Of a DNA stretch of 64,000 bases, positions 46,072 through 55,139 are shown in pieces. The stretch's first letter is position 1. Every line of letters begins with the position of its first letter. The notes under the pieces were generated by a model. It was given only the letters and a program-made list of their open reading frames with translations. It did not search any database and was not told the origin of the DNA. The position numbers and the translations under genes were made by a program. The DNA is from an uncultured Synechococcus sp. Its GTDB lineage: Bacteria > Cyanobacteriota > Cyanobacteriia > Phormidesmidales > Phormidesmidaceae. The stretch is from positions 1 through 64,000 of the forward strand of contig CALDSK010000097.1 of NCBI GenBank assembly GCA_937911865.1, read 5' to 3'.

Positions 46072-47805
46072 ATGCATCAACTGAGTCCCTTTACCTGCCG
46101 TCGACTGAGTCAACTCCCTCGGCTGACTAGCGTTTGGGAGTGCGATCGCCGCCCTCTTCCACCCGCTGGAACTGCGTTAGATGACAGTGGAGAGCTCGTA
46201 GAAGGCGACTGCATTCTTTGGGTAGACAGCCTGCAAGGCGTGGTCAGAGGGCTCAATGTAGTCCCCAAGGAAACTGGACATGAGGCGATTGTGCGAACGC
46301 TGCTACAGGCGATTGAAACGCCGCAAGGAAGAGTAGAACCCGCTAGACCGCGCAAGGTAGTGGTACGCGATAGAGAAATTCAGTTTTTCCTGCGCGGCGC
46401 TTTGCAGGCCTTAGATATTCCGGTAGAGCACACGCCTGAGCTGCCTATTATTGACGAAGTATTTGAAAAGCTTCAGGCCCCGGAGATTCCACAGCCCAAG
46501 CTGCCTGAAGCGTTTGAGAACATTCTGCTCGAAAAATCGGCCTTGCTGTGGCAAGATGCGCCCTGGAAATACCTGAGCGAACAGGAAATTTTGGCCATAG
46601 AGCTCAATCGCTGGGAGATAGACACTCTCTATCTATCGATCTTGGGTCTAGCAGGCATGGAATATGGGCTGCTGTTTTACCGAGAGTTAGAGTCACTTAA
46701 GCAGTTTCGACACAAGCTAAGACATAGCGACGATTTTTCCGATGGCATGCAGCAGGCTTTTTTAGAGCAGAATTGCCTGTTTATAAACTTCAATCCGGCA
46801 GAAGGGGTCATTCCACTGCCGGTATTTAAGTCGGTCGAGGCTCAGCACGAGGCAACTGCTGGCCATGCGAGCGTGGGCTACGAGTTTGGCAGTCTGCATC
46901 CGTTAGAAGGCTTGCGATCGCAGCTCGCTGAAGAAGAAGCCGCAAGTCTAGTGGTCACCCTAGAAGCCCTCCATCGGTTCTTCAAAAAGCACGACATCAG
47001 CGCTCAAAACTTCGCACTCCAACCGATCACCAGCCGCTTTCGCATTCCCAAGCCCACCGCCTCACCCAAAGATGAGGCCGAGAATATTACCCTCAAGGTC
47101 TCGACTGTACCAGACATCTCTAGAGCCTTCTTATCTGAGGACCGCTTACAGGTAGAAGCCCCTCCCGAAATTGAGCATACTGCCATCGTTGATGACAGCG
47201 TGCCTGAAGGCTCTTTGATTATGCTCGGAAGCCACAAAGAAAAGGATATTGAGCCGCTAAGAAACCACCGCCGGGTGCATTATCAAAGCTTCTTAAATCC
47301 TCAGCCCGCTATAAATCAACAAACCGCTCAACAGACAACTCAACAGGCCGGAGCAAAGAGCCTTGCTGTAGCAGGGAAAGCCAGAACAGGAAAATCTAAA
47401 TGGCCTATCTTGACCATTCAGACCACGCGGCCAAAGGCGAAACAGCTGGTGGAGCGGATTAAGCAAGAGGGTGGCATTCGATCTATTTGCTTCAACCCTG
47501 GCAGCGATCCGATTAGCGGTCAGGTCTTTCAGATTGGCTTGATTCAAACCGCGCACGGTCAGCTGCATCTGTTTAACGAATACGAAATTAGTGACCCGAC
47601 CGACAGCCAGGCGCTCGAAAAGTGGGCGACGAACAGCGCGAGCAACGACCGATGCTGCGGCTGCATTATTGCTGCCGGAGCGACAGGGGCCAAACGCGGT
47701 CGCCCTACCGTACGCGAAGTCGTTGCTTTCTTTGAAGCCTATACCAAGCTGCCCGAAGAAATTGGCCTGACGCCGCTAGTGATGAGCTACGCACCGGATT
47801 GGTAG
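46072..47805 (+). CDS. DUF6930-like large cytoplasmic protein
   Basis: A 577-residue protein. The first 140 residues (RRLSQLPRLTSVWECDRRPLP, GDCILWVDSLQGVVRGLNVV, VVVRDREIQFFLRGALQALDI) match, as far as I recall, a domain of unknown function found in cyanobacterial proteins and numbered DUF6930. The middle part to about 350 is mostly helical and includes EIDTLYLSILGLAGMEYGLLFY. The last 150 residues form another globular domain ending RGRPTVREVVAFFEAYTKLP. A low-complexity Gln/Thr stretch near 415-430 separates them. No enzyme motif is seen. Confidence 0.6.
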   Translation: MHQLSPFTCRRLSQLPRLTSVWECDRRPLPPAGTALDDSGELVEGDCILWVDSLQGVVRGLNVVPKETGHEAIVRTLLQAIETPQGRVEPARPRKVVVRDREIQFFLRGALQALDIPVEHTPELPIIDEVFEKLQAPEIPQPKLPEAFENILLEKSALLWQDAPWKYLSEQEILAIELNRWEIDTLYLSILGLAGMEYGLLFYRELESLKQFRHKLRHSDDFSDGMQQAFLEQNCLFINFNPAEGVIPLPVFKSVEAQHEATAGHASVGYEFGSLHPLEGLRSQLAEEEAASLVVTLEALHRFFKKHDISAQNFALQPITSRFRIPKPTASPKDEAENITLKVSTVPDISRAFLSEDRLQVEAPPEIEHTAIVDDSVPEGSLIMLGSHKEKDIEPLRNHRRVHYQSFLNPQPAINQQTAQQTTQQAGAKSLAVAGKARTGKSKWPILTIQTTRPKAKQLVERIKQEGGIRSICFNPGSDPISGQVFQIGLIQTAHGQLHLFNEYEISDPTDSQALEKWATNSASNDRCCGCIIAAGATGAKRGRPTVREVVAFFEAYTKLPEEIGLTPLVMSYAPDW

Positions 47806-47893
47806 CTGAAGCTACGCTTGGCAACTGAAGGCTCGGCTATAAGAAGGTTGGGACGCGAGAAGAAAATTAGGCAGCGGGGAGGGTAGAGATTTT

Positions 47894-48199
47894 GTGACAA
47901 CGGTTGTTGTTTCGCTGAACTGTTTGATAGCGCTGTTAGTGCTGGGTTTAACCTGTGGGCTCTGGCGCTGCATGCTCTGGCTACGCGCTTTGAACGTTCA
48001 GCTGCATGAGATTGAGCTAAGTCCGCAGCAGGTAAGGTATGCGATCGCCCTAAAAAGAGTTCAGCTGGCAGAAACGCGGCTCGACGTTGGCCTGTGGCAA
48101 AGGCGCTCAAGGCAAATTTACCAGGCGCTACGACTGATTCAGCTGCTGCAATGGGTGCTGCTATATCGCCGCCGCTCTGGCCGCCGCTCTAGTCGCTGA
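47894..48199 (+). CDS. Small membrane-anchored protein
   Basis: A 101-residue protein from a GTG start. Residues 5-28 are a membrane span (VVSLNCLIALLVLGLTCGLW), followed by a helical region with LRALNVQLHEIELSPQQVRY and a basic C-terminus RRRSGRRSSR. The stop codon lies in the first unit of a 12-bp tandem repeat, so the C-terminus may vary with repeat number. It precedes the YtxH and DUF948 genes on the same strand, and all three may act at the membrane. Confidence 0.6.
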   Translation: MTTVVVSLNCLIALLVLGLTCGLWRCMLWLRALNVQLHEIELSPQQVRYAIALKRVQLAETRLDVGLWQRRSRQIYQALRLIQLLQWVLLYRRRSGRRSSR

Positions 48200-48238
48200 T
48201 CTGGCCGCTGATCTGGCCGCTGATCTGGCCGCTGATCT
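48195..48238. repeat. 12-bp tandem repeat CTGGCCGCTGAT
   Basis: Three exact units (48201-48236) with a degenerate leader (CGCCGCTCT units) covering the end of the 101-codon gene and its TGA stop at about 48197-48199. The unit length is a multiple of three. Confidence 0.8.
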
Positions 48239-48310
48239 ACCGACTGGCCTTTGCGCCGTCAGCAGCGTTAGGAGTAGGCTAGAAGACACGCTCACGACAG
48301 GCTCAAAATA

Positions 48311-48374
48311 CGCACCAGACGAGACGCACCCAGACAAGACGCACCCAGACAAGACGCACCAGAGGAGACGCATC
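48311..48374. repeat. 14- to 15-bp tandem repeat CGCACCCAGACAAGA
   Basis: Units begin at 48311, 48325, 48340 and 48355, the middle two identical. The last unit runs up to the ATG of the YtxH gene, so the repeat forms most of its 5' leader, including its AGGAGA ribosome-binding segment. Confidence 0.8.
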
Positions 48375-48815
48375 ATGGCAGACAACAAATCAGATGGACT
48401 TTTGGGCGGCATGATTATTGGGGCCGCTTTGGGTGCGATCGCTGGCATACTGGCCGCTCCGCGCACAGGTAGAGAAACTCGCCACATTCTCAAAAAGTCC
48501 GCTGACGCCCTTCCAGAACTGGCTGAAGACTTGGCCACCAGCGTGCAGTTTCAAGCCGATCGCCTTTCAGAAACTAGTCTGGCTAACTGGGAACAAACCC
48601 TGAAACGACTCAGAGAAGCGCTAATAGCAGGCCGCTCAGCGAGCCGCCAAGAGTGGGAACGTCAGGCCGTTATAAATCAGGCGGCGGCCAGTCCCTCTGC
48701 GACTGACCCATCTAATATCGACTACGAAGAGACACTGATCGTCACAAAAACTCAAGTCACCAATGCTCAAAGCGATATTGACAGCGAAGCGAACAATGAA
48801 GTCAGCAACGAATAA
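48375..48815 (+). CDS. YtxH-like small membrane protein
   Basis: A 146-residue protein of the YtxH group: LLGGMIIGAALGAIAGILAA gives one membrane or membrane-dip helix with a Gly/Ala pattern at 9-28, followed by PRTGRETRHILKKSADALPE, the conserved (A)PxTGxExR box. The rest is helical and charged, with an acidic tail. The function of YtxH proteins is not well defined; they are stress-linked in Bacillus. The DUF948-like gene starts 23 bp later. Confidence 0.8.
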   Translation: MADNKSDGLLGGMIIGAALGAIAGILAAPRTGRETRHILKKSADALPELAEDLATSVQFQADRLSETSLANWEQTLKRLREALIAGRSASRQEWERQAVINQAAASPSATDPSNIDYEETLIVTKTQVTNAQSDIDSEANNEVSNE

Positions 48816-48838
48816 CGATCGCTAACGTCTTACTTCCA

Positions 48839-49441
48839 GTGAACAATCCCTTCTTCTGGCTCGGTATTTCCATATTGCTCGTGGCCATCAGCCTGATGGC
48901 CTTGCTGACAGTTGCCATCTCTACGCTCAAAGAATTGGCCAGAGCCGCCCGCAGCGCTGAAAAGCTACTCGATACTCTCAACCGCGAGCTGCCACTCACC
49001 TTGCAAGACATTCGAGTTACTGGCAAAGAACTCTCTGGACTTAGCGATGAAGTCAGTGGCAGCGTCCAAAGCGCCCGCCATGTTGTAGAGCAGGTTGATA
49101 GAGGATTAACCGAAGCCAAAGTTCACGCCCAAACCGTGCAGGTTACGACCCGTAGCCTCATGGCAGGGGCAACCGCCGCCCTACGGGTGTTAGCTGGCGG
49201 CAAGCCTCGCCGTCGCCGTCGCCCGCCAACTCGACGACCCCCTGTTCAACACTCACCCGTTCCACAGTCGCCTGCACCACAGCCGCACATAGCGCCGCTC
49301 TCCGCAAAAAGTACGCCGAAAACCAGGCCATCTAAGACGAGCGAATCTAGCCTTGATGCGCCTGACGTTCAAACGACTAAGACTACAGAAGCAACTGAGA
49401 ATATAGAGAAGCCCAAAGCCCCCAAAGAAATCAAGAACTGA
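48839..49441 (+). CDS. DUF948-like membrane protein
   Basis: A 200-residue protein from a GTG start. One membrane span at about 5-27 (WLGISILLVAISLMALLTVA), then a helical coil with LKELARAARSAEKLLDTLNR, LPLTLQDIRVTGKELSGLSD and VRHVVEQ-like heptads, which is the DUF948 pattern (also seen in chemotaxis-like coiled coils). After residue 125 comes a basic Arg/Pro segment (PRRRRRPPTRRPP) and a Thr/Lys tail. Paired with YtxH in many cyanobacteria as far as I recall. Role unknown. Confidence 0.7.
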   Translation: MNNPFFWLGISILLVAISLMALLTVAISTLKELARAARSAEKLLDTLNRELPLTLQDIRVTGKELSGLSDEVSGSVQSARHVVEQVDRGLTEAKVHAQTVQVTTRSLMAGATAALRVLAGGKPRRRRRPPTRRPPVQHSPVPQSPAPQPHIAPLSAKSTPKTRPSKTSESSLDAPDVQTTKTTEATENIEKPKAPKEIKN

Positions 49442-49474
49442 AGCATACCAGGGACTATCTTTGCTCGCTGCATC

Positions 49475-49545
49475 CTCTGTACGCTATGACATCTGTTTTC
49501 TCTGTGCGCCATAGCATCTGTTTTCTCTGTGCGCTGTAGCGCAAC
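49475..49545. repeat. 25-bp tandem repeat, 2.6 copies
   Basis: CTCTGTACGCTATGACATCT, CTCTGTGCGCCATAGCATCT and CTCTGTGCGCTGTAGCG begin at 49475, 49500 and 49525. Each full unit ends GTTTT. It lies in the gap between the DUF948-like gene and the Psb32 gene. Confidence 0.8.
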
Positions 49546-49682
49546 AGGCCGCATTTTCGCTCTTTTTATCTACGGCTACTGCCACTATCTCTAGAGAGAC
49601 AAGCATTTTCTTCTGCTCGTCTGGTATCTTAAAGTTAAGTAAACAACTGTAAAGATAGGCGTTATTGCCTCGGCTTGAACTA

Positions 49683-50561
49683 ATGAAAATCTGCTTTAGA
49701 ACTTCGCCTTGGCAAAGGCTCCAATGTATCCACACGGCTTGGACTCAGCAGATTTTAGAAAAAATAAAGAGATACACCGCTCCCTGTTTGGCAATTGGCC
49801 TAGTCGCCTGTTTAGCCTGGGCGCCCGCAGCCCCAGCTCACGCGGTTAATAATCCTGAGCTTTTGCCAGAAGAGCCAACGGTCGTTATTGACCTTGCAAG
49901 AATTCTCAATGACGCCCAAGAAGAATACCTCAATACCAAGCTGCCTGAGTTTGAAGAAGAAACGGGCTGGAAGCTGAGAGTGCTTACCCAGTTTGACCAA
50001 ACGCCAGGGCGAGCCGTTAAGGATTTTTGGGGACTTAACGACAAAAGCATCATGATGGTTGCCGACCCTAGAGGCGGCAACCTGCTGAACTTCAGCGTGG
50101 GCGATCAGCTCTATCCACTTCTGCCTAGAACGTTTTGGATTGAGCTACAAACGCGCTTCGGCAATCAGTTTTATGTGCGCGATAACGGTGAAGACGGTGC
50201 GGTGCTCGGCGCTATTAATGCGCTAGAAACTTGCCTGGAGCGGGGTGGATGCGCTGTTGTGCCAGGTTTGCCTCGTGAGCAGTGGATTTTGACCCTGGTG
50301 ACGTCTATTTTGGGCGGGGTTATCTGTGGCTTTGCCGCTCAGCCACGCAAAGAAGGGGACGGCATTGCCTGGCAGTGGGCGCTTTTGTTTTCACCGCTGT
50401 GGGGTATTTTGTTCATCGCCTTTGGGCTTGGCCCGGTCGTCACACGCACCCCTGAGCTTTTGCCCGTTATTCGTAACGTAGCAGGCTTTTTGATTGGCCT
50501 GATTGTGGCCTTTTTGACGCCAGTATTTGGCAATCCACCGCCAGCTGACGACAGGTCCTAA
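49683..50561 (+). CDS. psb32: TPM-domain protein, Psb32 homologue
   Basis: A 292-residue protein. A signal-like hydrophobic segment near 36-53 ends at AAPAHA, followed by the TPM domain: TVVIDLARILNDAQEEYLNTKLPEFEEETGWKLRV with QFDQTPGRAVKDFWGLND and MVADPRGGNLLNFSVGD. Psb32 protects photosystem II from photodamage and speeds its repair. The C-terminus adds two membrane spans (about 206-226 and 238-290). ATG 49683 is chosen; an upstream TTG in frame gives a longer N-terminus. Probably thylakoid membrane. Confidence 0.82.
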   Translation: MKICFRTSPWQRLQCIHTAWTQQILEKIKRYTAPCLAIGLVACLAWAPAAPAHAVNNPELLPEEPTVVIDLARILNDAQEEYLNTKLPEFEEETGWKLRVLTQFDQTPGRAVKDFWGLNDKSIMMVADPRGGNLLNFSVGDQLYPLLPRTFWIELQTRFGNQFYVRDNGEDGAVLGAINALETCLERGGCAVVPGLPREQWILTLVTSILGGVICGFAAQPRKEGDGIAWQWALLFSPLWGILFIAFGLGPVVTRTPELLPVIRNVAGFLIGLIVAFLTPVFGNPPPADDRS

Positions 50562-50588
50562 TCAGGCTTTAACCGGGTTCAGTTTTGG

Positions 50589-51383
50589 CTACTGGCTGAC
50601 GATACCCGCCCACTGAACCTTTTTTTCGCGGGTGCGACGGTAAGAGAAGAAGTTTTTAGGGTCTTGATAGGTGCAGTGGGGCGCGATCACAATCTGCTGC
50701 GCACTCAACCCCAGCTGCTCTAGCTGCATCTGGTTAATCCGTCTAACGTCCAGACGCACTCGCTCAGGATGATCGTCGTCTAGCAGGGGTGGATTGGGCT
50801 GCGACATCAGCTTTTCTAGTAAATCGGCTTCTGTCAATTCACCGGCAACCGTAGCACCGACTTTGGCAGCTACCGGTTTTTCCACCTGATAAACGCTGCC
50901 ATCAATCGCAGGTCCTAGCGCCACTCGAAGATTCTTTTTGTCACTGCCAAGCAAAAGCATTCTATACACCGCAGCGGGCACGATTTTTTGCGCCGTTCCG
51001 CGCCAGCCCGCATGAACGGCAGCCGCCTGTCCAGTTTTCCCATCGCTACTCAGCGCTGGGGTACAGTCGGCAGAGCAGGCCCATACAGACTGCTCTGACC
51101 GTTCGCTCAGCACGCCATCAGCCAAGGGAAACGGAGCAGGCGTACCGTCGGGTAAATCGGGCAGGCCAGTGGCGATCGCTGATTCAATTTCTCCAGGTGT
51201 TAGCACATCTGCACTATGTACTTGCTTGACTCGATGCGCCGAGGCCGAAGGGGCAATGACACGAACCAGGTCTTCTGGCGTCTGTGGGTAAAAATGGCTG
51301 GTAAAAAAGCCATGAGGCTGAGGCAATAGTGAACACGTCAGGTAGGGATGGTTTTGCCAAGTTTTCCAGGTCCAAAGGGTCAT
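50589..51383 (-). CDS. pgeF: Laccase-domain protein (PgeF/YfiH, DUF152)
   Basis: A 264-residue polyphenol-oxidase-fold protein. The Cu/Zn-type ligand segments are HRVKQVHSADVLTP near 50-63, SVWACSADCTPALSS near 99-113 and AAVHAGWRGTAQKIVPAAV near 121-139, with FFSYRRT at the C-terminus. E. coli PgeF removes mis-incorporated L-serine from peptidoglycan precursors; purine nucleoside phosphorylase and laccase activities are also reported for the family. It is convergent with the psb32 gene and divergent from the ferredoxin gene. Confidence 0.87.
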   Translation of the reverse strand: MTLWTWKTWQNHPYLTCSLLPQPHGFFTSHFYPQTPEDLVRVIAPSASAHRVKQVHSADVLTPGEIESAIATGLPDLPDGTPAPFPLADGVLSERSEQSVWACSADCTPALSSDGKTGQAAAVHAGWRGTAQKIVPAAVYRMLLLGSDKKNLRVALGPAIDGSVYQVEKPVAAKVGATVAGELTEADLLEKLMSQPNPPLLDDDHPERVRLDVRRINQMQLEQLGLSAQQIVIAPHCTYQDPKNFFSYRRTREKKVQWAGIVSQ

Positions 51384-51485
51384 AAGCGAAGCAAAAGCAA
51401 TGAAAGTATATTTAGCCTACTGACTAAACGCGATTCTTAGCTGAGAACATCCTGATTTTTGACTTATCTTCCTTTCAGCACGCTT

Positions 51486-51836
51486 ATGCCAAAAATTACA
51501 GCCCAAGGTAAAACATTTGAATGCGATCGCGGTGCAAACCTGCGGCAGGCGCTACTGGCCAATGGGATAGATCTCTACAGCCCTAGAGCCCACTACATCA
51601 ACTGCATGGGTATCGGCACCTGTGGCACCTGCGCGATCGCTATAGAGGAATCAGTTGAAGGCGCTATATCTGCAACGAACTGGAAAGATCGCGCCAGACG
51701 CTCACTGCCACCGCACGATCCTCAAAAAAACCTACGGCTTGCCTGCCAAACCCAAGTATTCGGCGACATTCGCGTGACCAAATTTGAAGGGTTTTGGGGC
51801 CATGAAGACAAAATCGCCTGGCAGGCTGAAAAATAA
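51486..51836 (+). CDS. 2Fe-2S ferredoxin, plant-type fold
   Basis: A 116-residue ferredoxin. The cluster ligands are Cys40, Cys46, Cys49 and Cys87 in HYINCMGIGTCGTCAI and RLACQTQVFGD, the C-x5-C-x2-C...C pattern of the [2Fe-2S] group. It differs from PetF (C-x4-C-x2-C), and its core is closer to low-potential, cyanobacterial thylakoid-associated or adrenodoxin-like ferredoxins. ATG 51486 gives the natural start; the frame can be extended to TTG 51459. Redox partner unknown. Confidence 0.85.
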   Translation: MPKITAQGKTFECDRGANLRQALLANGIDLYSPRAHYINCMGIGTCGTCAIAIEESVEGAISATNWKDRARRSLPPHDPQKNLRLACQTQVFGDIRVTKFEGFWGHEDKIAWQAEK

Positions 51837-52022
51837 CCAAAAATTAAAAGAGGGCTTAGCGAACAGAAGGCTTAACAATCGACTTTTGTTGGGGCAACCT
51901 GATTTATCTGTGAGCAAGCGTAAATATAGTGGAATCGCTTAGTATTATGGGTACGAGCGATAGATGCGGTTGCAGCAGAGCGATTGCAACATACAACTGT
52001 CGGAGATGTGAGGAACTCATTC

Positions 52023-52484
52023 ATGGCTAGAAAATACGGACTTTGGGGTGCGATCGCTGGCATCTTTTTACTCGCAGCTCTCGGCGTTCGAAGCGCTCAC
52101 AACTGGCTCAGTGGCTCTACACCTGACAACGGCGAGCCAACCGCCACCGCCGACGGCGAATTTATCACCCGCGATCCTGACACGCTCCAAACCAACGCCC
52201 GCTTTGGCGATCAGTCAGAAACACGCCCTACAGAAACCGTTACTTTCTCACCAATAGAGCAGGCCGGCACTTATATTCAAAGGCAAAAAAGTGCCGAGCG
52301 CGACGCGGTAGTCGCCGGAACAAACGTAGAGGTGATTGCACTAGCTGAGGATGCACCTGTACCTGAACAAGAGAACAATCCCCCTACCCAGTCAGCACCC
52401 AATACGACACCCAGCGGAGAGGCTGCTGCACAACCGCAGCAGCCCACCCCAACCGCGCCTCAGGCAGTCAACGCTCGCTGGTAA
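52023..52484 (+). CDS. Membrane-anchored or exported protein of unknown function
   Basis: A 153-residue protein with a hydrophobic segment at about 6-23 (LWGAIAGIFLLAALGVRSAH), then a polar Thr/Pro/Gln-rich region of low complexity. No domain is recognised. It ends about 60 bp before thiO-thiG; whether the two are co-transcribed is unclear. Confidence 0.6.
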   Translation: MARKYGLWGAIAGIFLLAALGVRSAHNWLSGSTPDNGEPTATADGEFITRDPDTLQTNARFGDQSETRPTETVTFSPIEQAGTYIQRQKSAERDAVVAGTNVEVIALAEDAPVPEQENNPPTQSAPNTTPSGEAAAQPQQPTPTAPQAVNARW

Positions 52485-52547
52485 CCGCTGTAGTCTGGCT
52501 TCTGTTGTTCCCCTAATTTTCTAAACTCACACCTTCAGCTCACAACT

Positions 52548-54605
52548 ATGGCTCAGGCAGAGGTAATCATCATTGGCGGCGGCCTGATAGGTCTAGCCAT
52601 TGCCCTTGAGCTACGTCAGCAGGGCGTTCAACAGATTACGGTCTTAAGCAAAGACTTCTCAGCTGCCGCAGGCCACGCGGCAGCTGGAATGCTAGCGCCC
52701 GGGGCAGAACAGCTGCCTGACGGCCCCATGCTCACGCTCTGTCAAAAAAGTTTAGCGCTATACCCTAACTGGATCAGCAAGTTAGAAGAGCTAACTGGTC
52801 AGAACAGCGGCTACTGGCCCTGCGGAATTTTGGCGCCGCAGCTGGCCACGTCTTCTCAATCATCTCGCCAAACGAATTCTGATTCGAATTTTGGTTCATG
52901 GATAGGCACCTCAAGCCTACATAGCTATCAGCCGGGCCTTAGCTCGAACGTTACAGGCGGCTATTTTTACCCTGAAGATGCGCAAATAGACAACCGCTTG
53001 CTCATGCAGCTCTTGCAGTCGGCGTCGCAGGATTTAGGTATTGATATATGCGCTGGCGTCAACGTAGAAGGGGTTATTCAAAAGCAGGGCCAAGTGGTAG
53101 GACTGCGCACCTCTGCGGGCGAAAAGCAAGCTGCGCAGTACGTTTTAGCAACCGGTGCCTGGTCAGGTGAACTCTTGCCGATTCCGGTGACGCCGCGAAA
53201 AGGGCAGATGATTTCGCTGCGAGTGCCCCTGGGCTATGGATACACTCAGCCGCTGCGCCGGGTGCTGTACGGCGAGCATGTCTATATTGTGCCTCGTCGC
53301 GATGGGCGCATCGTTTTGGGCGCGACGGTAGAAGATGTCGGGTTTGCACCGCACAATACGCCTATGGGTGTAGCGCAAGTTTTGAACGCGGCGATCGCAC
53401 TGTATCCAGAGCTGGCAAATTTCCCCATTGAAGAATGCTGGTGTGGATTTCGGCCGTCTACACCAGACGAGCTGCCATTACTGGGGCCAGGACCTTGTGA
53501 GAATCTAACGCTGGCAACCGGGCACTACCGCAATGGGGTGTTGCTAGCACCTATCACCGCGAAACTGATTGCGCAGCACCTCACGCAGCAATCGGACCAA
53601 GAAACAGATGCGATTTTGAGCGCGTTTAGCTATCGACGGTTTTATGATGAGGCAGTGACCCAACACCACGCCCAATACCGCCCTCAACAGCGCACGCAAC
53701 ACCGCACGCCACACTATAGCGCCACAACCACATCAGCCCCTTCTAACCAAGGTCTTAACCAAGGTCTTCCCGCTTCTCCTATGCAACTTCTCGAAACGCC
53801 TCCGGCCATCGATACTGACACCCTTACCATCGCCGGCAAAACCTTCAACTCTCGTCTGATGACAGGGACCGGAAAATTCAACAGCCTAGACACTATGCGG
53901 CAGAGTTTTGCTGCCAGCGGCAGTGAGATCGTAACCGTCGCCGTACGCCGGGTACAAACCAACGCACCCGGACACGAAGGGCTTGCCGAGGCCATTGACT
54001 GGGGCAAAATTTGGATGCTGCCTAACACCGCAGGCTGTAAAGATGCCGAAGAAGCGATTCGAGTCGCTAGGCTAGGCCGAGAAATGGCCAAACTGCTCGG
54101 CCAAGAAGACAACAACTTCGTCAAGCTAGAGGTTATTCCTGATGCTAAATATTTGCTGCCAGACCCTATCGATACGCTAAAGGCAGCTGAGCAGCTAGTG
54201 AAAGAAGGCTTTGCGGTATTACCCTATATCAACGCCGACCCGCTGCTGGCTAGGCGATTGGAAGCAGTAGGCTGCGCGACGGTTATGCCGCTGGGCTCTC
54301 CTATCGGTTCGGGGCAGGGCATTCGCAATGCGGCCAATATCGAAATCATTATTGAGAATGCCAACATTCCGGTGGTTGTAGATGCAGGGATTGGGACGCC
54401 GAGTGAAGCGGCCTATGCGATGGAGCTAGGTGCAGATGCGCTGCTGATTAATAGTGCGATCGCCCTTGCCCAGGATCCAGTAGCGATGGGACGAGCAATG
54501 GGTATGGCAGCGATCGCAGGGCGATTGGCCTACCAGGCTGGGCGCATTCCAGTAAAAACATACGCCAGCGCTAGCTCACCCACCACGGGGACCATCGTTA
54601 GCTAA
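52548..54605 (+). CDS. thiOG: Fused glycine oxidase ThiO and thiazole synthase ThiG
   Basis: A 685-residue bifunctional thiamine-synthesis enzyme. Residues 1-365 are Thi[20 protein letters not shown] (FAD GxGxxG), [15 protein letters not shown], and [16 protein letters not shown]; it oxidises glycine to dehydroglycine. Residues 420-685 are Thi[41 protein letters not shown] with the Schiff-base lysine near 526, and the phosphate-binding [12 protein letters not shown] and [12 protein letters not shown]. Linked by a Gln/Ser-rich spacer of about 60 residues. This fusion is known in cyanobacteria. ThiS and ThiF are not in the window. Confidence 0.95.
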   Translation: MAQAEVIIIGGGLIGLAIALELRQQGVQQITVLSKDFSAAAGHAAAGMLAPGAEQLPDGPMLTLCQKSLALYPNWISKLEELTGQNSGYWPCGILAPQLATSSQSSRQTNSDSNFGSWIGTSSLHSYQPGLSSNVTGGYFYPEDAQIDNRLLMQLLQSASQDLGIDICAGVNVEGVIQKQGQVVGLRTSAGEKQAAQYVLATGAWSGELLPIPVTPRKGQMISLRVPLGYGYTQPLRRVLYGEHVYIVPRRDGRIVLGATVEDVGFAPHNTPMGVAQVLNAAIALYPELANFPIEECWCGFRPSTPDELPLLGPGPCENLTLATGHYRNGVLLAPITAKLIAQHLTQQSDQETDAILSAFSYRRFYDEAVTQHHAQYRPQQRTQHRTPHYSATTTSAPSNQGLNQGLPASPMQLLETPPAIDTDTLTIAGKTFNSRLMTGTGKFNSLDTMRQSFAASGSEIVTVAVRRVQTNAPGHEGLAEAIDWGKIWMLPNTAGCKDAEEAIRVARLGREMAKLLGQEDNNFVKLEVIPDAKYLLPDPIDTLKAAEQLVKEGFAVLPYINADPLLARRLEAVGCATVMPLGSPIGSGQGIRNAANIEIIIENANIPVVVDAGIGTPSEAAYAMELGADALLINSAIALAQDPVAMGRAMGMAAIAGRLAYQAGRIPVKTYASASSPTTGTIVS

Positions 54606-54807
54606 AAAGGTCGAGCAGCTGAATCATTTGAATTGCGGCTAAATTGCGGCTGTCTAGCGTTGACTTAATATTTTCTTTGCTATTTCTGAAGTTCAACACC
54701 GTCAGGCTTTTTGTTCTGTCTTAAGAAGTAATTATTTGTTGATCACTGGAAAAACTATCAATGGTTTGTTAACATAACTTCATACTACTCGTTGAGAGCT
54801 AAATTTT

Positions 54808-54978
54808 ATGCGTTACACAGAAGACGAAACAGGTCTGCTGAACAATTTTGCGGTTGAGCCCAAAATGTATGAAGCAGAAGCCCCAACTGGCGCAGAAAAG
54901 CGTAACTACATTATTTTAGGTAGCGTTGCAGCTAGCCTGGTGGTTGGTCTGTTCGTTATTGCAGCGTCCGTTTCATAG
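54808..54978 (+). CDS. psb34: Photosystem II assembly protein Psb34 (light-harvesting-like)
   Basis: A 56-residue HLIP-like protein. It begins MRYTEDETGLLNNFAVEPKM, the conserved N-terminal arm of Psb34 (Synechocystis Ssl1498), followed by one membrane span RNYIILGSVAASLVVGLFVI. In other cyanobacteria it binds PSII assembly intermediates (CP47 side) and displaces Hlips. The gene ends in the TAG at 54976 and is closed by a strong terminator 67 bp later. It lies between thiO-thiG and an AddB-like gene. Confidence 0.85.
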   Translation: MRYTEDETGLLNNFAVEPKMYEAEAPTGAEKRNYIILGSVAASLVVGLFVIAASVS

Positions 54979-55044
54979 GCGTGTGTCATAGGGTTCAAGC
55001 TTATGTGAGCCCAACGAAAGCACCCCAACGAAACCCGATTTTTG

Positions 55045-55076
55045 AAAAAGGCCTACCTTATGCGGTAGGCCTTTTT
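55045..55076 (+). terminator. Rho-independent terminator of psb34
   Basis: AAAAAGGCCTACC (55045-55057) and GGTAGGCCTTTTT (55064-55076) pair exactly around TTATGC. The A-run on the left and T-run on the right are typical. Confidence 0.92.
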
Positions 55077-55139
55077 CGTGTAAAGACAGCGTTATAGTAC
55101 ATATGTCATTCCACATCCATGCTCTAGAATCACCTCCTT

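Noticed and set aside
45796..46113. 105-codon minus-strand ORF across the promoter region of the DUF6930-like gene
   Set aside because: It starts inside that gene, covers a short repeat block and has no recognisable domain.
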